DNA of 64,000 bases, taken from contig NZ_JAGEVG010000005.1 of assembly GCF_017581925.1 (NCBI RefSeq), positions 62,001-126,000 on the forward strand, in the 5' to 3' direction. The stretch comes from Gelidibacter pelagius. Its GTDB lineage: Bacteria > Bacteroidota > Bacteroidia > Flavobacteriales > Flavobacteriaceae. Shown here piece after piece: positions 17,789-26,157 of the stretch. Below the pieces are notes generated by a model that saw nothing but the letters and a program-made list of their open reading frames with translations, was not told the origin of the DNA and did not search any database. A program made the translations under genes and the position numbers. Positions within the stretch are counted from its first letter, which is position 1, and every line of letters starts with the position of its first letter.

Positions 17789-19445
17789 ATCAAACCTCAT
17801 AAAAACCGTTGCTGTCCTTATTGTGCTGATCATCTTTAATTGGATTGGAACTAAGGTCTACAAACGTTTTGATCTCACTCAAGACCAACGTTACACGCTC
17901 TCTCAATCGGCATTGGCTATTGTTGAGGATGTTAAGTCGCCATTGATAGTTGATGTGTTTTTGGAAGGGAATTTTCCTTCGGAATTTAGACGGCTTAGAA
18001 ACGAAACCCAGCAGTTATTAGAGGAGTTCGCTCTTAATAACACGCATATCAAATTTAACTTCATCAATCCTTTGGAAGATGAGAAGTCACGAGACAACAA
18101 TATTGATCAATTAATGCAACGTGGGCTGGAACCTTTACAATTGAGTATGAATGTGAGCGGTAAAACCTCTCAAGAATTGATTTTCCCATGGGCATTGGCA
18201 AGCTATAATGACCAAACGGTCAAGATTCCACTTATAAAAAACAAAATCGGTGCGACGCAGCAAGAAGTAGTTACCATTTCCATCCAACATTTAGAATATG
18301 CATTTGCTGAAGGATTTCAGAAATTAGTAACTCCGAAAAGTAAAAAAATTGCCATCCTAAAAGGAAATGGTCAATTAGAGGATAAATATTTGGCTGATTT
18401 TCTTCAAACGGTAAAAGAACATTATTTCATTGCGCCTTTCACTTTGGACAGTGTGGCCTCCAACGCTGAAGCCACCTTGAAAAAACTCAAAGATTTTGAT
18501 CTTATTGTGTCTGCAAAACCAACTGAAGCCTTTACAGAAGAAGAGAAATTAGTTTTAGATCAATATACCATGAATGGCGGTAAAAGCCTATGGCTTACCG
18601 AAAGTATTTTGATGGATAAGGATAGCTTACACAACGATGAGGGTCGTGGTGTTGCTATGATAAATAATCTAAATTTAAATGATTTTTTCTTTAAATACGG
18701 TGTGCGAATCAATCCAGTAATTGTCAACGACATGTACTCTGCTCCTATTACAATTGCCATGGGCCAAGGCAGTAATGCACAATTTCAACCTTTAAAATGG
18801 CCGTATTCGCCCTTGGCCGCTGGGAATCCAGAACACCCGATAACCAGTAATTTAAATTTGGTCAAATTTGATTTTGCCAGTCAATTGGATACGTTAAAAA
18901 GTAGCACAACCAAAACAATTCTGCTGCAGAGCTCCCAACTCACTAAATTGGAAGGCGTTCCAAAAGAAATTACTTTACAAATTGTTACTCAAGACCCAGA
19001 TCCTTCGACTTACACACAAGGTCCACAAAATTTAGCTGTCTTATTGGAAGGACAATTTACTTCCGTTTACAAAGACAGGATTAAACCTTTTAATAGTGCT
19101 TCAAATAAAGATATAAGTCCACATACCAAGATGATTATCATTGCCGATGGCGATGTCATTAAAAATGATGTCGTCAAAAACCAGCCTCAAGAGTTAGGTT
19201 TTGACCGATGGACCGGACAGAGTTTTGGCAATAAAGAGTTTTTATTAAATACTGTAAATTACCTATTAAGTGATGGTGACTTATTGAATGTGCGCACCAA
19301 AGATATCAACATTGCTTTTTTAGATGCCAAGAAAATAGAAGAGAAGAAAACACAATGGCAACTGATATCTATTGGGTTGCCTCTATTAATTCTGGCACTT
19401 TTCGGACTGCTTTTTAATTATATGAGACGTCGAAAATATGCGTAA
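17775..19445 (+). CDS. gldG: Gliding-motility ABC transporter substrate-binding protein GldG
   Basis: A 556-residue protein. An N-terminal membrane helix (LIKTVAVLIVLIIFNWIG) is followed by DLTQDQRYTLSQSAL, a family hallmark. A large extracytoplasmic domain and a C-terminal helix (ISIGLPLLILALFGLLFNYM) with an Arg/Lys-rich tail complete it. It is the partner of GldF in the gliding ABC transporter. I choose ATG at 17775; a TTG one codon earlier also gives an open frame. The start overlaps the preceding BamE-like gene by 14 bases. Confidence 0.92.
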   Translation: MIKNKSNLIKTVAVLIVLIIFNWIGTKVYKRFDLTQDQRYTLSQSALAIVEDVKSPLIVDVFLEGNFPSEFRRLRNETQQLLEEFALNNTHIKFNFINPLEDEKSRDNNIDQLMQRGLEPLQLSMNVSGKTSQELIFPWALASYNDQTVKIPLIKNKIGATQQEVVTISIQHLEYAFAEGFQKLVTPKSKKIAILKGNGQLEDKYLADFLQTVKEHYFIAPFTLDSVASNAEATLKKLKDFDLIVSAKPTEAFTEEEKLVLDQYTMNGGKSLWLTESILMDKDSLHNDEGRGVAMINNLNLNDFFFKYGVRINPVIVNDMYSAPITIAMGQGSNAQFQPLKWPYSPLAAGNPEHPITSNLNLVKFDFASQLDTLKSSTTKTILLQSSQLTKLEGVPKEITLQIVTQDPDPSTYTQGPQNLAVLLEGQFTSVYKDRIKPFNSASNKDISPHTKMIIIADGDVIKNDVVKNQPQELGFDRWTGQSFGNKEFLLNTVNYLLSDGDLLNVRTKDINIAFLDAKKIEEKKTQWQLISIGLPLLILALFGLLFNYMRRRKYA

Positions 19446-19577
19446 AACAACAACGTAAATTATATGGAATTTTGAGCCTTTGAGAATCTGTAAAGAAATC
19501 ATTAATTTCATAGCATCATTACGCAAACTGTTAATAAAATTGTATAACTAAGACTCACTAGTATCAGTTTATTAAAA

Positions 19578-19585
19578 TATCTTTG
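19578..19585 (+). promoter_or_regulatory. Candidate dnaN -7 promoter element (TATCTTTG)
   Basis: TATCTTTG fits the TAnnTTTG consensus and ends 38 bases before the dnaN ATG at 19624. A start site just downstream would fall after or around the in-frame TTG at 19588, which supports ATG 19624 as the true start. No clear -33 element is seen. Confidence 0.45.
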
Positions 19586-19623
19586 CTTTGTCTAATAATA
19601 TAACATACAAAATAAACAAATAC

Positions 19624-20742
19624 ATGAAGTTTATCGTATCAAGTACCTATTTACTCAAACAATTACAAGTATTGGGAGGTGTCATAAATAGTTCAAACAC
19701 CTTACCTATCTTGGATAATTTCTTGTTTGAATTGAATGATTCACAGCTTACTGTTTCTGCGAGCGATTTAGAGACCACAATGTCTTCAATTATAGATGTT
19801 GAAAGTACCAGTACGGGGAGTATTGCTTTACCCGCTCGATTACTATTGGACACCCTTAAAACATTTCCAGAACAACCTTTGACCTTTGTTGTTGAAGACA
19901 ATCATACTGTTGAAATCAGTTCTAACCATGGTAAGTATGCTTTGGCATATGCTGACGGCAACGAATTCCCGAAAGCTGTAGCTTTAGAAAACCCCAGTAC
20001 TACTACAGTTATGGGGGACATTTTAGCAACGGCCATTAGCAAAACGATATTTGCAGCAGGAAATGACGATTTACGTCCAGTAATGAGTGGTGTATTTTTT
20101 CAGTTTTCAACCGAAGGATTGACATTTGTCGCAACTGATGCCCATAAATTGGTTAAATACACTCGTGAAGATGTTACCGCAGATCAAGTGGCAGAATTTA
20201 TAATGCCGAAAAAACCTTTAAATCTTTTAAAAGGTATTTTAGCTGGGAATGATGACGCCGTGACCATTGAATACAATGACTCCAATGCTAAGTTTACATT
20301 TGAAAACTCAGTACTGGTATGTCGATTGATTGATGGAAAATATCCTAATTATGAAGCCGTAATTCCGAAAGAGAATCCGAATAAGTTAACTATTGACAGA
20401 ACCCAATTTTTGAATTCTGTAAGACGTGTCAGTATCTTTTCAAATAAAACGACCCATCAAATACGATTGAAAATTGCTGGTGCAGAATTAAACATTTCTG
20501 CAGAAGATATTGACTATAGCAATAAAGCAGAAGAGCGTTTGACTTGCGACTATCAAGGTGATGATATGCAAATAGGTTTCAACTCACGTTTCTTGACAGA
20601 GATGTTGAATAACCTTGGAGCGACTGATGTACAGCTTGAGATGAGTTTGCCAAATAGAGCAGGAATCCTAACCCCCATTGATGGACTTGATGATGGCGAA
20701 CATGTCACCATGTTGGTGATGCCGGTAATGTTGAATAACTAA
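19624..20742 (+). CDS. dnaN: DNA polymerase III beta subunit (sliding clamp)
   Basis: A 372-residue protein with the three-fold repeated clamp domains. It begins MKFIVSSTYLLKQLQ, the normal beta-clamp N-terminus in Flavobacteria, and ends with the VTMLVMPVMLNN-type tail containing the MPM-like motif that forms the partner-binding pocket. Conserved segments ARLLLDTLKTFP, RPVMSGVFFQF, ATDAHKLVKY and CRLIDGKYPNYE are visible. An upstream TTG at 19588 would add 12 residues without family support. The clamp encircles DNA and tethers the polymerase. The adjacent genes are not replication genes; dnaA and recF are not present here. A terminator follows. Confidence 0.96.
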   Translation: MKFIVSSTYLLKQLQVLGGVINSSNTLPILDNFLFELNDSQLTVSASDLETTMSSIIDVESTSTGSIALPARLLLDTLKTFPEQPLTFVVEDNHTVEISSNHGKYALAYADGNEFPKAVALENPSTTTVMGDILATAISKTIFAAGNDDLRPVMSGVFFQFSTEGLTFVATDAHKLVKYTREDVTADQVAEFIMPKKPLNLLKGILAGNDDAVTIEYNDSNAKFTFENSVLVCRLIDGKYPNYEAVIPKENPNKLTIDRTQFLNSVRRVSIFSNKTTHQIRLKIAGAELNISAEDIDYSNKAEERLTCDYQGDDMQIGFNSRFLTEMLNNLGATDVQLEMSLPNRAGILTPIDGLDDGEHVTMLVMPVMLNN

Positions 20743-20750
20743 CCAACCAA

Positions 20751-21145
20751 TTCCTGCGAAGGCAGGAATCTCAGGTTTAACAGACCAATATCCTTATAAA
20801 TGCTAAAAAACGCCTACCGTAATAAAGTAGGCGTTTTTATGTATATGAGATTAAGCCATCACATTATAATTATTAAAACTAAAAACGCGTTTTCCAAATA
20901 CTTGAATTCGCGGTTTTAATCTGAGATTCCCACCTGCGTGGGAATGGTATTCCTGCGAAGGCAGAAATCTCAGGTTTAACAGACAAACATCCTTAATAAT
21001 TCAAAAAACGACTACCGTAAGCAAGTGGGCGTTTTTATGTATATGAAATTAAACCAGAACATTATACTGACTGAAACTAAAAAACGCCTATTCCAACTAC
21101 TTGAGCAGGCGTTCTAACATGAGATTCCCACCTGCGTGGGAATTT
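20751..21145. repeat. Tandem ~199-bp intergenic repeat with REP-like hairpins (two imperfect copies)
   Basis: The 402 bases between dnaN and the DUF4870-like gene consist of two imperfect copies (20751-20947 and 20950-21145) with a period of 198-199 bases. Each copy starts with the hairpin ttcctgc-gaag-gcaggaa (degenerate in the second). It continues with tctcaggtttaacagac, a terminator-like hairpin ending in gcgttttta and a shared tgtatatga, then a third hairpin, and ends in attccca-cctgcg-tgggaat. No gene is seen in it. The end hairpins resemble REP-type palindromes. Confidence 0.8.
20806..20838 (+). terminator. dnaN terminator
   Basis: A perfect cgcctac / gtaggcg stem flanked by A6 and T5 follows the dnaN stop by about 65 bases. 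A similar hairpin recurs in the second repeat copy at about 21004-21037, with imperfect pairing. Confidence 0.7.
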
Positions 21146-21483
21146 TAGGAAACAAAATTAAAAGACAGTGGATATTTCGGCGTTTCTCCGTTGCTGGCTT
21201 TGATAGCATTTATAACAGGAAACATAATTGCGATAAGGCCTAAAACTGCAAGCCCTAAAAGCCCCAGTCCAAACAATAAAATCAAAGGAACGCAAATAAT
21301 ACAATAGACAATCAGGCTTAACTGAAAGTTGATGATGTTTTTTCCATGGCTATCCATCTGATAAACCTTTTCCTTTTGGGTCAACCAAAGAATCAATGGT
21401 ATAATTAAGCTTCCAAAACCTGTTACTAAAGTAATTAATTGGCTTAAATGTGTAATGATGATCAATGTTCTGTCTTCTCTCAT
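21145..21483 (-). CDS. DUF4870-type small membrane protein
   Basis: A 112-residue protein with about three hydrophobic helices: LITLVTGFGSLIIPLILWL, LSLIVYCIICVPLILLFGLG and a third. The motif KNIINFQLSLIVY after the first helix is the hallmark of the DUF4870 (Tic20-like) family of small inner-membrane proteins. The function is unknown. The gene ends at the edge of the tandem repeat, so the repeat's final hairpin may end its transcript. Confidence 0.82.
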   Translation of the reverse strand: MREDRTLIIITHLSQLITLVTGFGSLIIPLILWLTQKEKVYQMDSHGKNIINFQLSLIVYCIICVPLILLFGLGLLGLAVLGLIAIMFPVINAIKASNGETPKYPLSFNFVS

Positions 21484-21629
21484 TTTGATGGTGTGTTTTA
21501 GATGTTAATAAGCTGTGTTCATCTAAAAATCATCTTTAAAGGCGACCTAAAAGAAATTCGGTTTGTGATGATTGTTTTGATGATTGATGTAACTATATGA
21601 CGATCAATAATCAAAAATGTTACACATTT

Positions 21630-23918
21630 CTAAAAACGATAATTTAACGAGACACCTCCATAATAATTTCGAGGGTTTCCAGGATAGTAATATCGTGGTT
21701 CGGAATTGCCGAAACCGGTGGCATTGATAAGAATTGAAGATGCATATTTAGTATCGGCAAGATTGTTAATTCCAAAAATGACTTTAAACTTTAATGCTTT
21801 AAAAAGTTGAGCGGAATAATCAAGCTTTAGGTTTAAGAGGCTATACGCATCACTATAAAGGCTATTGCCATCATTCATTGGCATTTCGCCAACATAGAGG
21901 TGATTGATATAGAAAGCCATTTTATTATAATTTAAAGCTACTCCAGACGCAAGCGATATATTTGGAACTCCCGTGAGTTCATTGCCTGAATAATCGATCT
22001 CCTCGTTTATAAATTCTTTAAATCGATGCCAATTGATAGCCGCATTAAAGTAAGGTGATATATTAATTGCATCCGTTAAAACAAGTTTGTATTCGGTTGA
22101 GATTTCCAGTCCTTTGTGTAAGGTGCGTCCGGCATTTCTACCAATATATTGGTCATCGCCGACTCTTTGGGCAACCAATAAGTCCTGAATATCCATGATG
22201 TAATAAGACGCCATGACATGCCATCTCCTGTTGAAGAAATAAGCGTCACTTCCAATTTCATAATTACAACCTTTTTCTGGGCTTATCTCCGGATTAATGA
22301 CACCATCAGGAGTCAAAGTCTCCTCTAAACTGGGATAATTAAAACCGTAACCTACATTTGCAAAAAGTTGCTGATACGGTGTGAATTGGTAGGTCATGTT
22401 GAAGTTTGGTGCGACAATAGCATCAAAGTTCCTTGAGGCACTTTTATTAGCTTCTTCGAGATTAAATTCGTCCAGAAAATCATATTTGGTTTTGTTATAA
22501 TTAACCCCAACCTGAAGTGTTACTTTTTCCAATACAGGCAGTGTTACACTTGAAAACAGATTCAGTTGTGATCTATCTTCGCGATTATCACTTAATAAAA
22601 CGCCTTCCAAGCTGCCATTGCCATTGTTTGAAGCATAACGATTTTCAATAGTTTTCCAATGGAATTCATCTTTGAAAACTTCAGTTCCAAAGTTCCATAC
22701 GGCCTTCCGACCTAAAAAATCAAAATTGTTGGTAAAAACGCTCCGTAAACCAAAACCATTGGTGAATTCATCCAAGATATTAAATGGGCGTGGCTCATAA
22801 TGGTCATTATAAGTGTGGAATACACTGGTGCTGTTTTCGAACTTTTCAGAGAATTTATAAGTTAAGTTAATCCCAAGCAAGCTTTTCTTATCGGCTTCAT
22901 AACCTTTTGCCTGTCCCCAGGTAAATGCTGCTTTTGATGGGTTTTCCAAATAATCAGTCTTTCCTATTGAACTTGGAATCTGTGCCATATAATTGGTGTG
23001 ATTAACCAATAACGAAAGTTGCATTTTATCATTCAACTTATAACTCGAATTCAGAAAATATGAGTTCCTGTTATACTGCCCGTTATCACGATACCCTTCC
23101 ATTTCCAAATGGTCATAATTAAAATGAAGAGAAAAATTCTCATCAGAAAAACTTAATGATGTACTATTTTTAAACAAACCGAAAGACCCTACGGTGGTTC
23201 TATTATCGATTGAATAGCCATTCGATTTAGGGTATTTGGAATTTAGAAGTATTGTTCCACCAAGGTTGGTACCGTATAAAGTACTTTTAGGCCCCTTTAT
23301 GATTTCTATAGACTGCAAATCTTCCGGATCATAAATATCCAATGCGGTTTCTCCCACACCATTGGTAATTGGTATCCCATTGAAATACGCTTTAATTTTA
23401 TTGGTCCCGTATAGGGTGCGCGATCCTACCCCACGTATCGTGATCCGGTTTGTGTTTATTGCACCGCTTTGAATATAGACGCCTGCTACTTTGTTTAGGG
23501 CATCCACAACCGCCACCTGGCTTTGTTGATCGAGCGCTACACTTGTTACTGTTGAAGATGGAATAATCGAGTTGCTTTTTATTTCTAATGGCGCACTAAT
23601 TAGCACTTCACCAAGTTCTTCAATTTCAATATTTGCTTTTAGATAAAATATTTGATCGGTTTTAGAAAACACATATTTTATAAATTGATAATTGGGATGC
23701 TCGAGTTTGATGTTCAGTGGAAGACTCAAGCCTTTTGGAAGTACAAATAGGCCATTGACATCCGTTTTGGAAACCACTCGATTTTGATTAACGACGGAGA
23801 CATTGGAAACGGGAATTCCTTGTTCAGTTTTAACGAATCCCTTTAGGTCTTGTGCTTGGAGCATATTAAAAAAAACGATCATGAAAGTCATAACCGTTTG
23901 CAAGAATAAAAATCTCAT
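21630..23918 (-). CDS. TonB-dependent outer-membrane receptor
   Basis: A 762-residue receptor with a signal peptide (ending MLQAQD), an N-terminal carboxypeptidase-like CarboxypepD repeat (about 25-105), a plug domain (about 110-235) and a C-terminal barrel ending in Phe (GVSLNYRF). Plug signatures include VAVVDALNKVAGVYIQSG, RITIRGVGSRTLYGTN, and IEIIKGPKSTLYGTNLGG. No SusD partner is adjacent, and length is short for a SusC, so this is the ferric-chelate/vitamin/metal uptake type rather than a glycan porin. A possible 50-codon ORF ends with an ATGA overlap on its start. Substrate is unknown. Confidence 0.9.
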   Translation of the reverse strand: MRFLFLQTVMTFMIVFFNMLQAQDLKGFVKTEQGIPVSNVSVVNQNRVVSKTDVNGLFVLPKGLSLPLNIKLEHPNYQFIKYVFSKTDQIFYLKANIEIEELGEVLISAPLEIKSNSIIPSSTVTSVALDQQSQVAVVDALNKVAGVYIQSGAINTNRITIRGVGSRTLYGTNKIKAYFNGIPITNGVGETALDIYDPEDLQSIEIIKGPKSTLYGTNLGGTILLNSKYPKSNGYSIDNRTTVGSFGLFKNSTSLSFSDENFSLHFNYDHLEMEGYRDNGQYNRNSYFLNSSYKLNDKMQLSLLVNHTNYMAQIPSSIGKTDYLENPSKAAFTWGQAKGYEADKKSLLGINLTYKFSEKFENSTSVFHTYNDHYEPRPFNILDEFTNGFGLRSVFTNNFDFLGRKAVWNFGTEVFKDEFHWKTIENRYASNNGNGSLEGVLLSDNREDRSQLNLFSSVTLPVLEKVTLQVGVNYNKTKYDFLDEFNLEEANKSASRNFDAIVAPNFNMTYQFTPYQQLFANVGYGFNYPSLEETLTPDGVINPEISPEKGCNYEIGSDAYFFNRRWHVMASYYIMDIQDLLVAQRVGDDQYIGRNAGRTLHKGLEISTEYKLVLTDAINISPYFNAAINWHRFKEFINEEIDYSGNELTGVPNISLASGVALNYNKMAFYINHLYVGEMPMNDGNSLYSDAYSLLNLKLDYSAQLFKALKFKVIFGINNLADTKYASSILINATGFGNSEPRYYYPGNPRNYYGGVSLNYRF

Positions 23919-24067
23919 TTTCTTTTATTGTATATTAAAACTGACTTTTTAAAAATGACAGTGTCAGCAGCATCATTAAGGAACATATTATATTGCAACT
24001 CGGCATTAAAATCAATTGCATGCTCAAAAACATCTGAACTTTTAGCATCCGCAATGAAAGCTTTCAA
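23915..24067 (-). CDS. Possible small ORF (50 aa) coupled to the TonB receptor
   Basis: An open frame of 50 codons from a TTG at 24067 ends in TGA at 23915, overlapping the receptor ATG as ATGA. Its translation starts LKAFIADAKSSDVFEHAIDF and ends KKSVLIYNKRK, with a balanced, protein-like composition. A TAA lies four codons before the TTG. A TACATTTG at 24107-24100 fits a -7 promoter element and would place the ORF in the receptor leader. It could be a small coupled leader protein or the remaining 3' end of a decayed gene. I recognise no family. Confidence 0.35.
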   Translation of the reverse strand: MKAFIADAKSSDVFEHAIDFNAELQYNMFLNDAADTVIFKKSVLIYNKRK

Positions 24068-24234
24068 CTGATCTTCATGTTATATCTGTTTTCAATTGTC
24101 AAATGTAACAAAGTATATTCAAAAACTATGAGCTGCTAAGTAATCTGACAGACCAATGAGGCTTTTCTTTTTGAACCCGAAATACAACATGTAAAAAAAC
24201 CCAAGGTTTTAAAATGCCATGGGAAGGGTACTCG
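24068..24234. other. Intergenic remainder between receptor leader and LacI-type gene
   Basis: The stretch upstream of the 50-codon ORF to the LacI-type stop holds the candidate -7 element TACATTTG (24107-24100, minus strand) and a short in-frame ATG-Lys-Ile-Ser-stop just before the ORF. Nothing else recognisable is seen. Confidence 0.4.
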
Positions 24235-25242
24235 TTATTTTGTGGTTCCTCTTAAAACCAATTTGGTTTTGATAGTGGTCGTCACATGTTCTGTTTTGGA
24301 TTTTTGATTTAATCTATCAATCATGAGTTTAACGGAAGCTTTACCGATATCAAAAGTATGCTGTGAGATGGTGGATAATTTAGGCTCAGTAAAAACCAAA
24401 ACATTTTCATCGGAAAATCCGATAATGGATAATTTTTCAGGAATGCTATATCCTTTTTTTAAGGCTTTATGCAGCGCCACAACACCAGAGGTATTATCAA
24501 CGGATAAAATACCATCGACGTTTTTATTTGAATCAAACAAATGATCAACGACCTCCTCCAAATCATCAGCTTTGGTTACGGAAATAACTACAGGTTCCTG
24601 TTTATATGAAGCGTCTTCTTGCAAAGCTTTGAGATACCCATTGGTTCTTAGCTTTCCAACGCTCAATTTTTCAATATCGCTAATGAGTACAATATGTTTC
24701 CGTCCTTCATTTAATAAATGTTTGGTAGCCTCATAAGCTGCACCAAAATCGTCGATAATGACCTTATCGCACTCGAGATCGTCACATACCCTATCAAACA
24801 AGACCATAGGCAGGCCACGGTCTAAAACTCTTGAGATATGTTCAGTTTTGTTTTTTTTCTGAGTTTCTTCAGCAATGGACATGATAAATCCGTCAACACT
24901 ACCGTTTGACAGCAATTGAAGACTGTTTTCCTCTTTAGATAAAAGTTCATTGGAAACACAGGTAATTATATTGTAGCCCTGTTTTGTGGCTTCCATTTCA
25001 ATGGCATAAAGCGCCTTTGCAAAAAAATGATTAAGAACATCCGGAATAATGACGCCCAATGTGTTGGTTTTATTGCTTTTTAGGCTCAACGCCATTTTAT
25101 TTGGCTGGTAATTGAGATGTTTAGCCAATTCCTTAACACGTTGAATCGTATCTTTACCAATTTCAGGACTATCGTTTAAAGCTTTAGAGACTGTTGATAC
25201 GGACACATTTAATTGTTCTGCTAAGTGTTTGAGCGTTACCAT
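24235..25242 (-). CDS. LacI-family transcriptional regulator
   Basis: A 335-residue regulator. The N-terminal LacI helix-turn-helix (LKHLAEQLNVSVSTVSKALN) and hinge (YQPNKMALSLKSNKT) are followed by a periplasmic-binding-protein-like effector domain (about 60-335) that begins TNTLGVIIPDVLNHFFA. Such proteins bind sugar or sugar-phosphate ligands and control carbohydrate genes. It lies at the 3' end of the laminarin-type PUL on the same strand, 153 bases after the second GH16, with a terminator between. It may regulate that PUL. No operator close to it was identified. Confidence 0.92.
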   Translation of the reverse strand: MVTLKHLAEQLNVSVSTVSKALNDSPEIGKDTIQRVKELAKHLNYQPNKMALSLKSNKTNTLGVIIPDVLNHFFAKALYAIEMEATKQGYNIITCVSNELLSKEENSLQLLSNGSVDGFIMSIAEETQKKNKTEHISRVLDRGLPMVLFDRVCDDLECDKVIIDDFGAAYEATKHLLNEGRKHIVLISDIEKLSVGKLRTNGYLKALQEDASYKQEPVVISVTKADDLEEVVDHLFDSNKNVDGILSVDNTSGVVALHKALKKGYSIPEKLSIIGFSDENVLVFTEPKLSTISQHTFDIGKASVKLMIDRLNQKSKTEHVTTTIKTKLVLRGTTK

Positions 25243-25256
25243 GGCTATTTAAAATT

Positions 25257-25292
25257 AAAAAAGAGTATACTTTATAAAAGTACACTCTTTAT
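25257..25292 (-). terminator. Terminator at the end of the GH16/GH3 operon
   Basis: A hairpin with the stem aaagagt / actctt and additional pairing (gtac/gtat), ending in a run of T on the minus strand, separates the second GH16 from the LacI-type gene. Its position suggests the regulator has reduced read-through expression or its own promoter. Confidence 0.6.
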
Positions 25293-25395
25293 TTCTAATA
25301 CAATATGGTTGCTCAGTTTTTTAACAACCTAATAAAATTCATAGTGTTATTTCCCTTCATTATCGGGAAATATAACCTGTCTGAATACTGTCTTC

Positions 25396-26157
25396 TTAGT
25401 CCTTAAACATCTTTACATAATCAACAGTAAATTCTTGAGGGAAAATGGTATCATCAACTTCCGGTCCTCCAAAATTCCCACCCACCGCAAGATTGAGCAA
25501 TAGATAAAATGGTTTGTCAAATGGCCAAGTGCTGTCATCCTTTATTTCTGGCGAAAACGTATAGACTAAAACCTCATCAATATAGAATTTGATGAAGTCT
25601 TTTGTCCAATGACATTTGTAAACATGAAAACCATCTTCAATAGTTTCTATAGTCGTGACTTGTGTGTTTTTAGACTGACCATAGCTGTCTGGCGTGTGCA
25701 ATGTGGTGTGAATTTCGTGGGGATTCTTGCCAACATATTCCATAATATCAATTTCACCAGATTGTGGCCAACTTACTTCCGAAATATCACTACCTAACAT
25801 CCATACCGCTGGCCAGACACCCTTACCTGTAGCTAATTTTGCACGCACTTCAATCGTGCCATATTGAAACTCAATATTGTCTTTAGTGTTAATTTTTCCC
25901 GAGGTATAGGTGGTTCCATCGAACCTCGCAGTAAGCACAAGATTTCCATCCCTTACTTCGACATTGTCCTTGGAATAAATTTGTCGCTCATTATTTCCCC
26001 ATCCACAAAGATTAGGGCAACCATCACCAAGCTCATAATTCCAAATAGCTTCATTCAATTGCGTGCCATCAAAATGTTCCTCCAAGATAAGTTCTTGCGA
26101 TTGCACAGTATTGAACATGGCGAATGTAATGATAATTATGGCGTTGATCAATTTCAT
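25396..26157 (-). CDS. Secreted GH16 endo-beta-1,3-glucanase (laminarinase-like)
   Basis: A 253-residue enzyme with a cleavable signal peptide (MKLINAIIIITFAMFNTVQS) and a single GH16 domain. The catalytic motif GEIDIMEYVG gives nucleophile E135, D137 and acid/base E140; this beta-bulge form (ExDxxE) is typical of laminarinases and related beta-1,3(4)-glucanases. WMLGSDISEVSWP precedes it. It lacks a lipobox and a T9SS tag, so it is probably periplasmic. Its start overlaps the GH3 stop by four bases (ATGA), so the pair is translationally coupled. Cleavage of laminarin oligomers for the GH3 is inferred. Confidence 0.93.
   Translation of the reverse strand: MKLINAIIIITFAMFNTVQSQELILEEHFDGTQLNEAIWNYELGDGCPNLCGWGNNERQIYSKDNVEVRDGNLVLTARFDGTTYTSGKINTKDNIEFQYGTIEVRAKLATGKGVWPAVWMLGSDISEVSWPQSGEIDIMEYVGKNPHEIHTTLHTPDSYGQSKNTQVTTIETIEDGFHVYKCHWTKDFIKFYIDEVLVYTFSPEIKDDSTWPFDKPFYLLLNLAVGGNFGGPEVDDTIFPQEFTVDYVKMFKD

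Noticed and set aside
19588-19623. Longer dnaN from TTG at 19588
   Set aside because: Adds 12 residues unlike the family; the candidate promoter lies just before it and the ATG at 19624 gives the standard clamp N-terminus.
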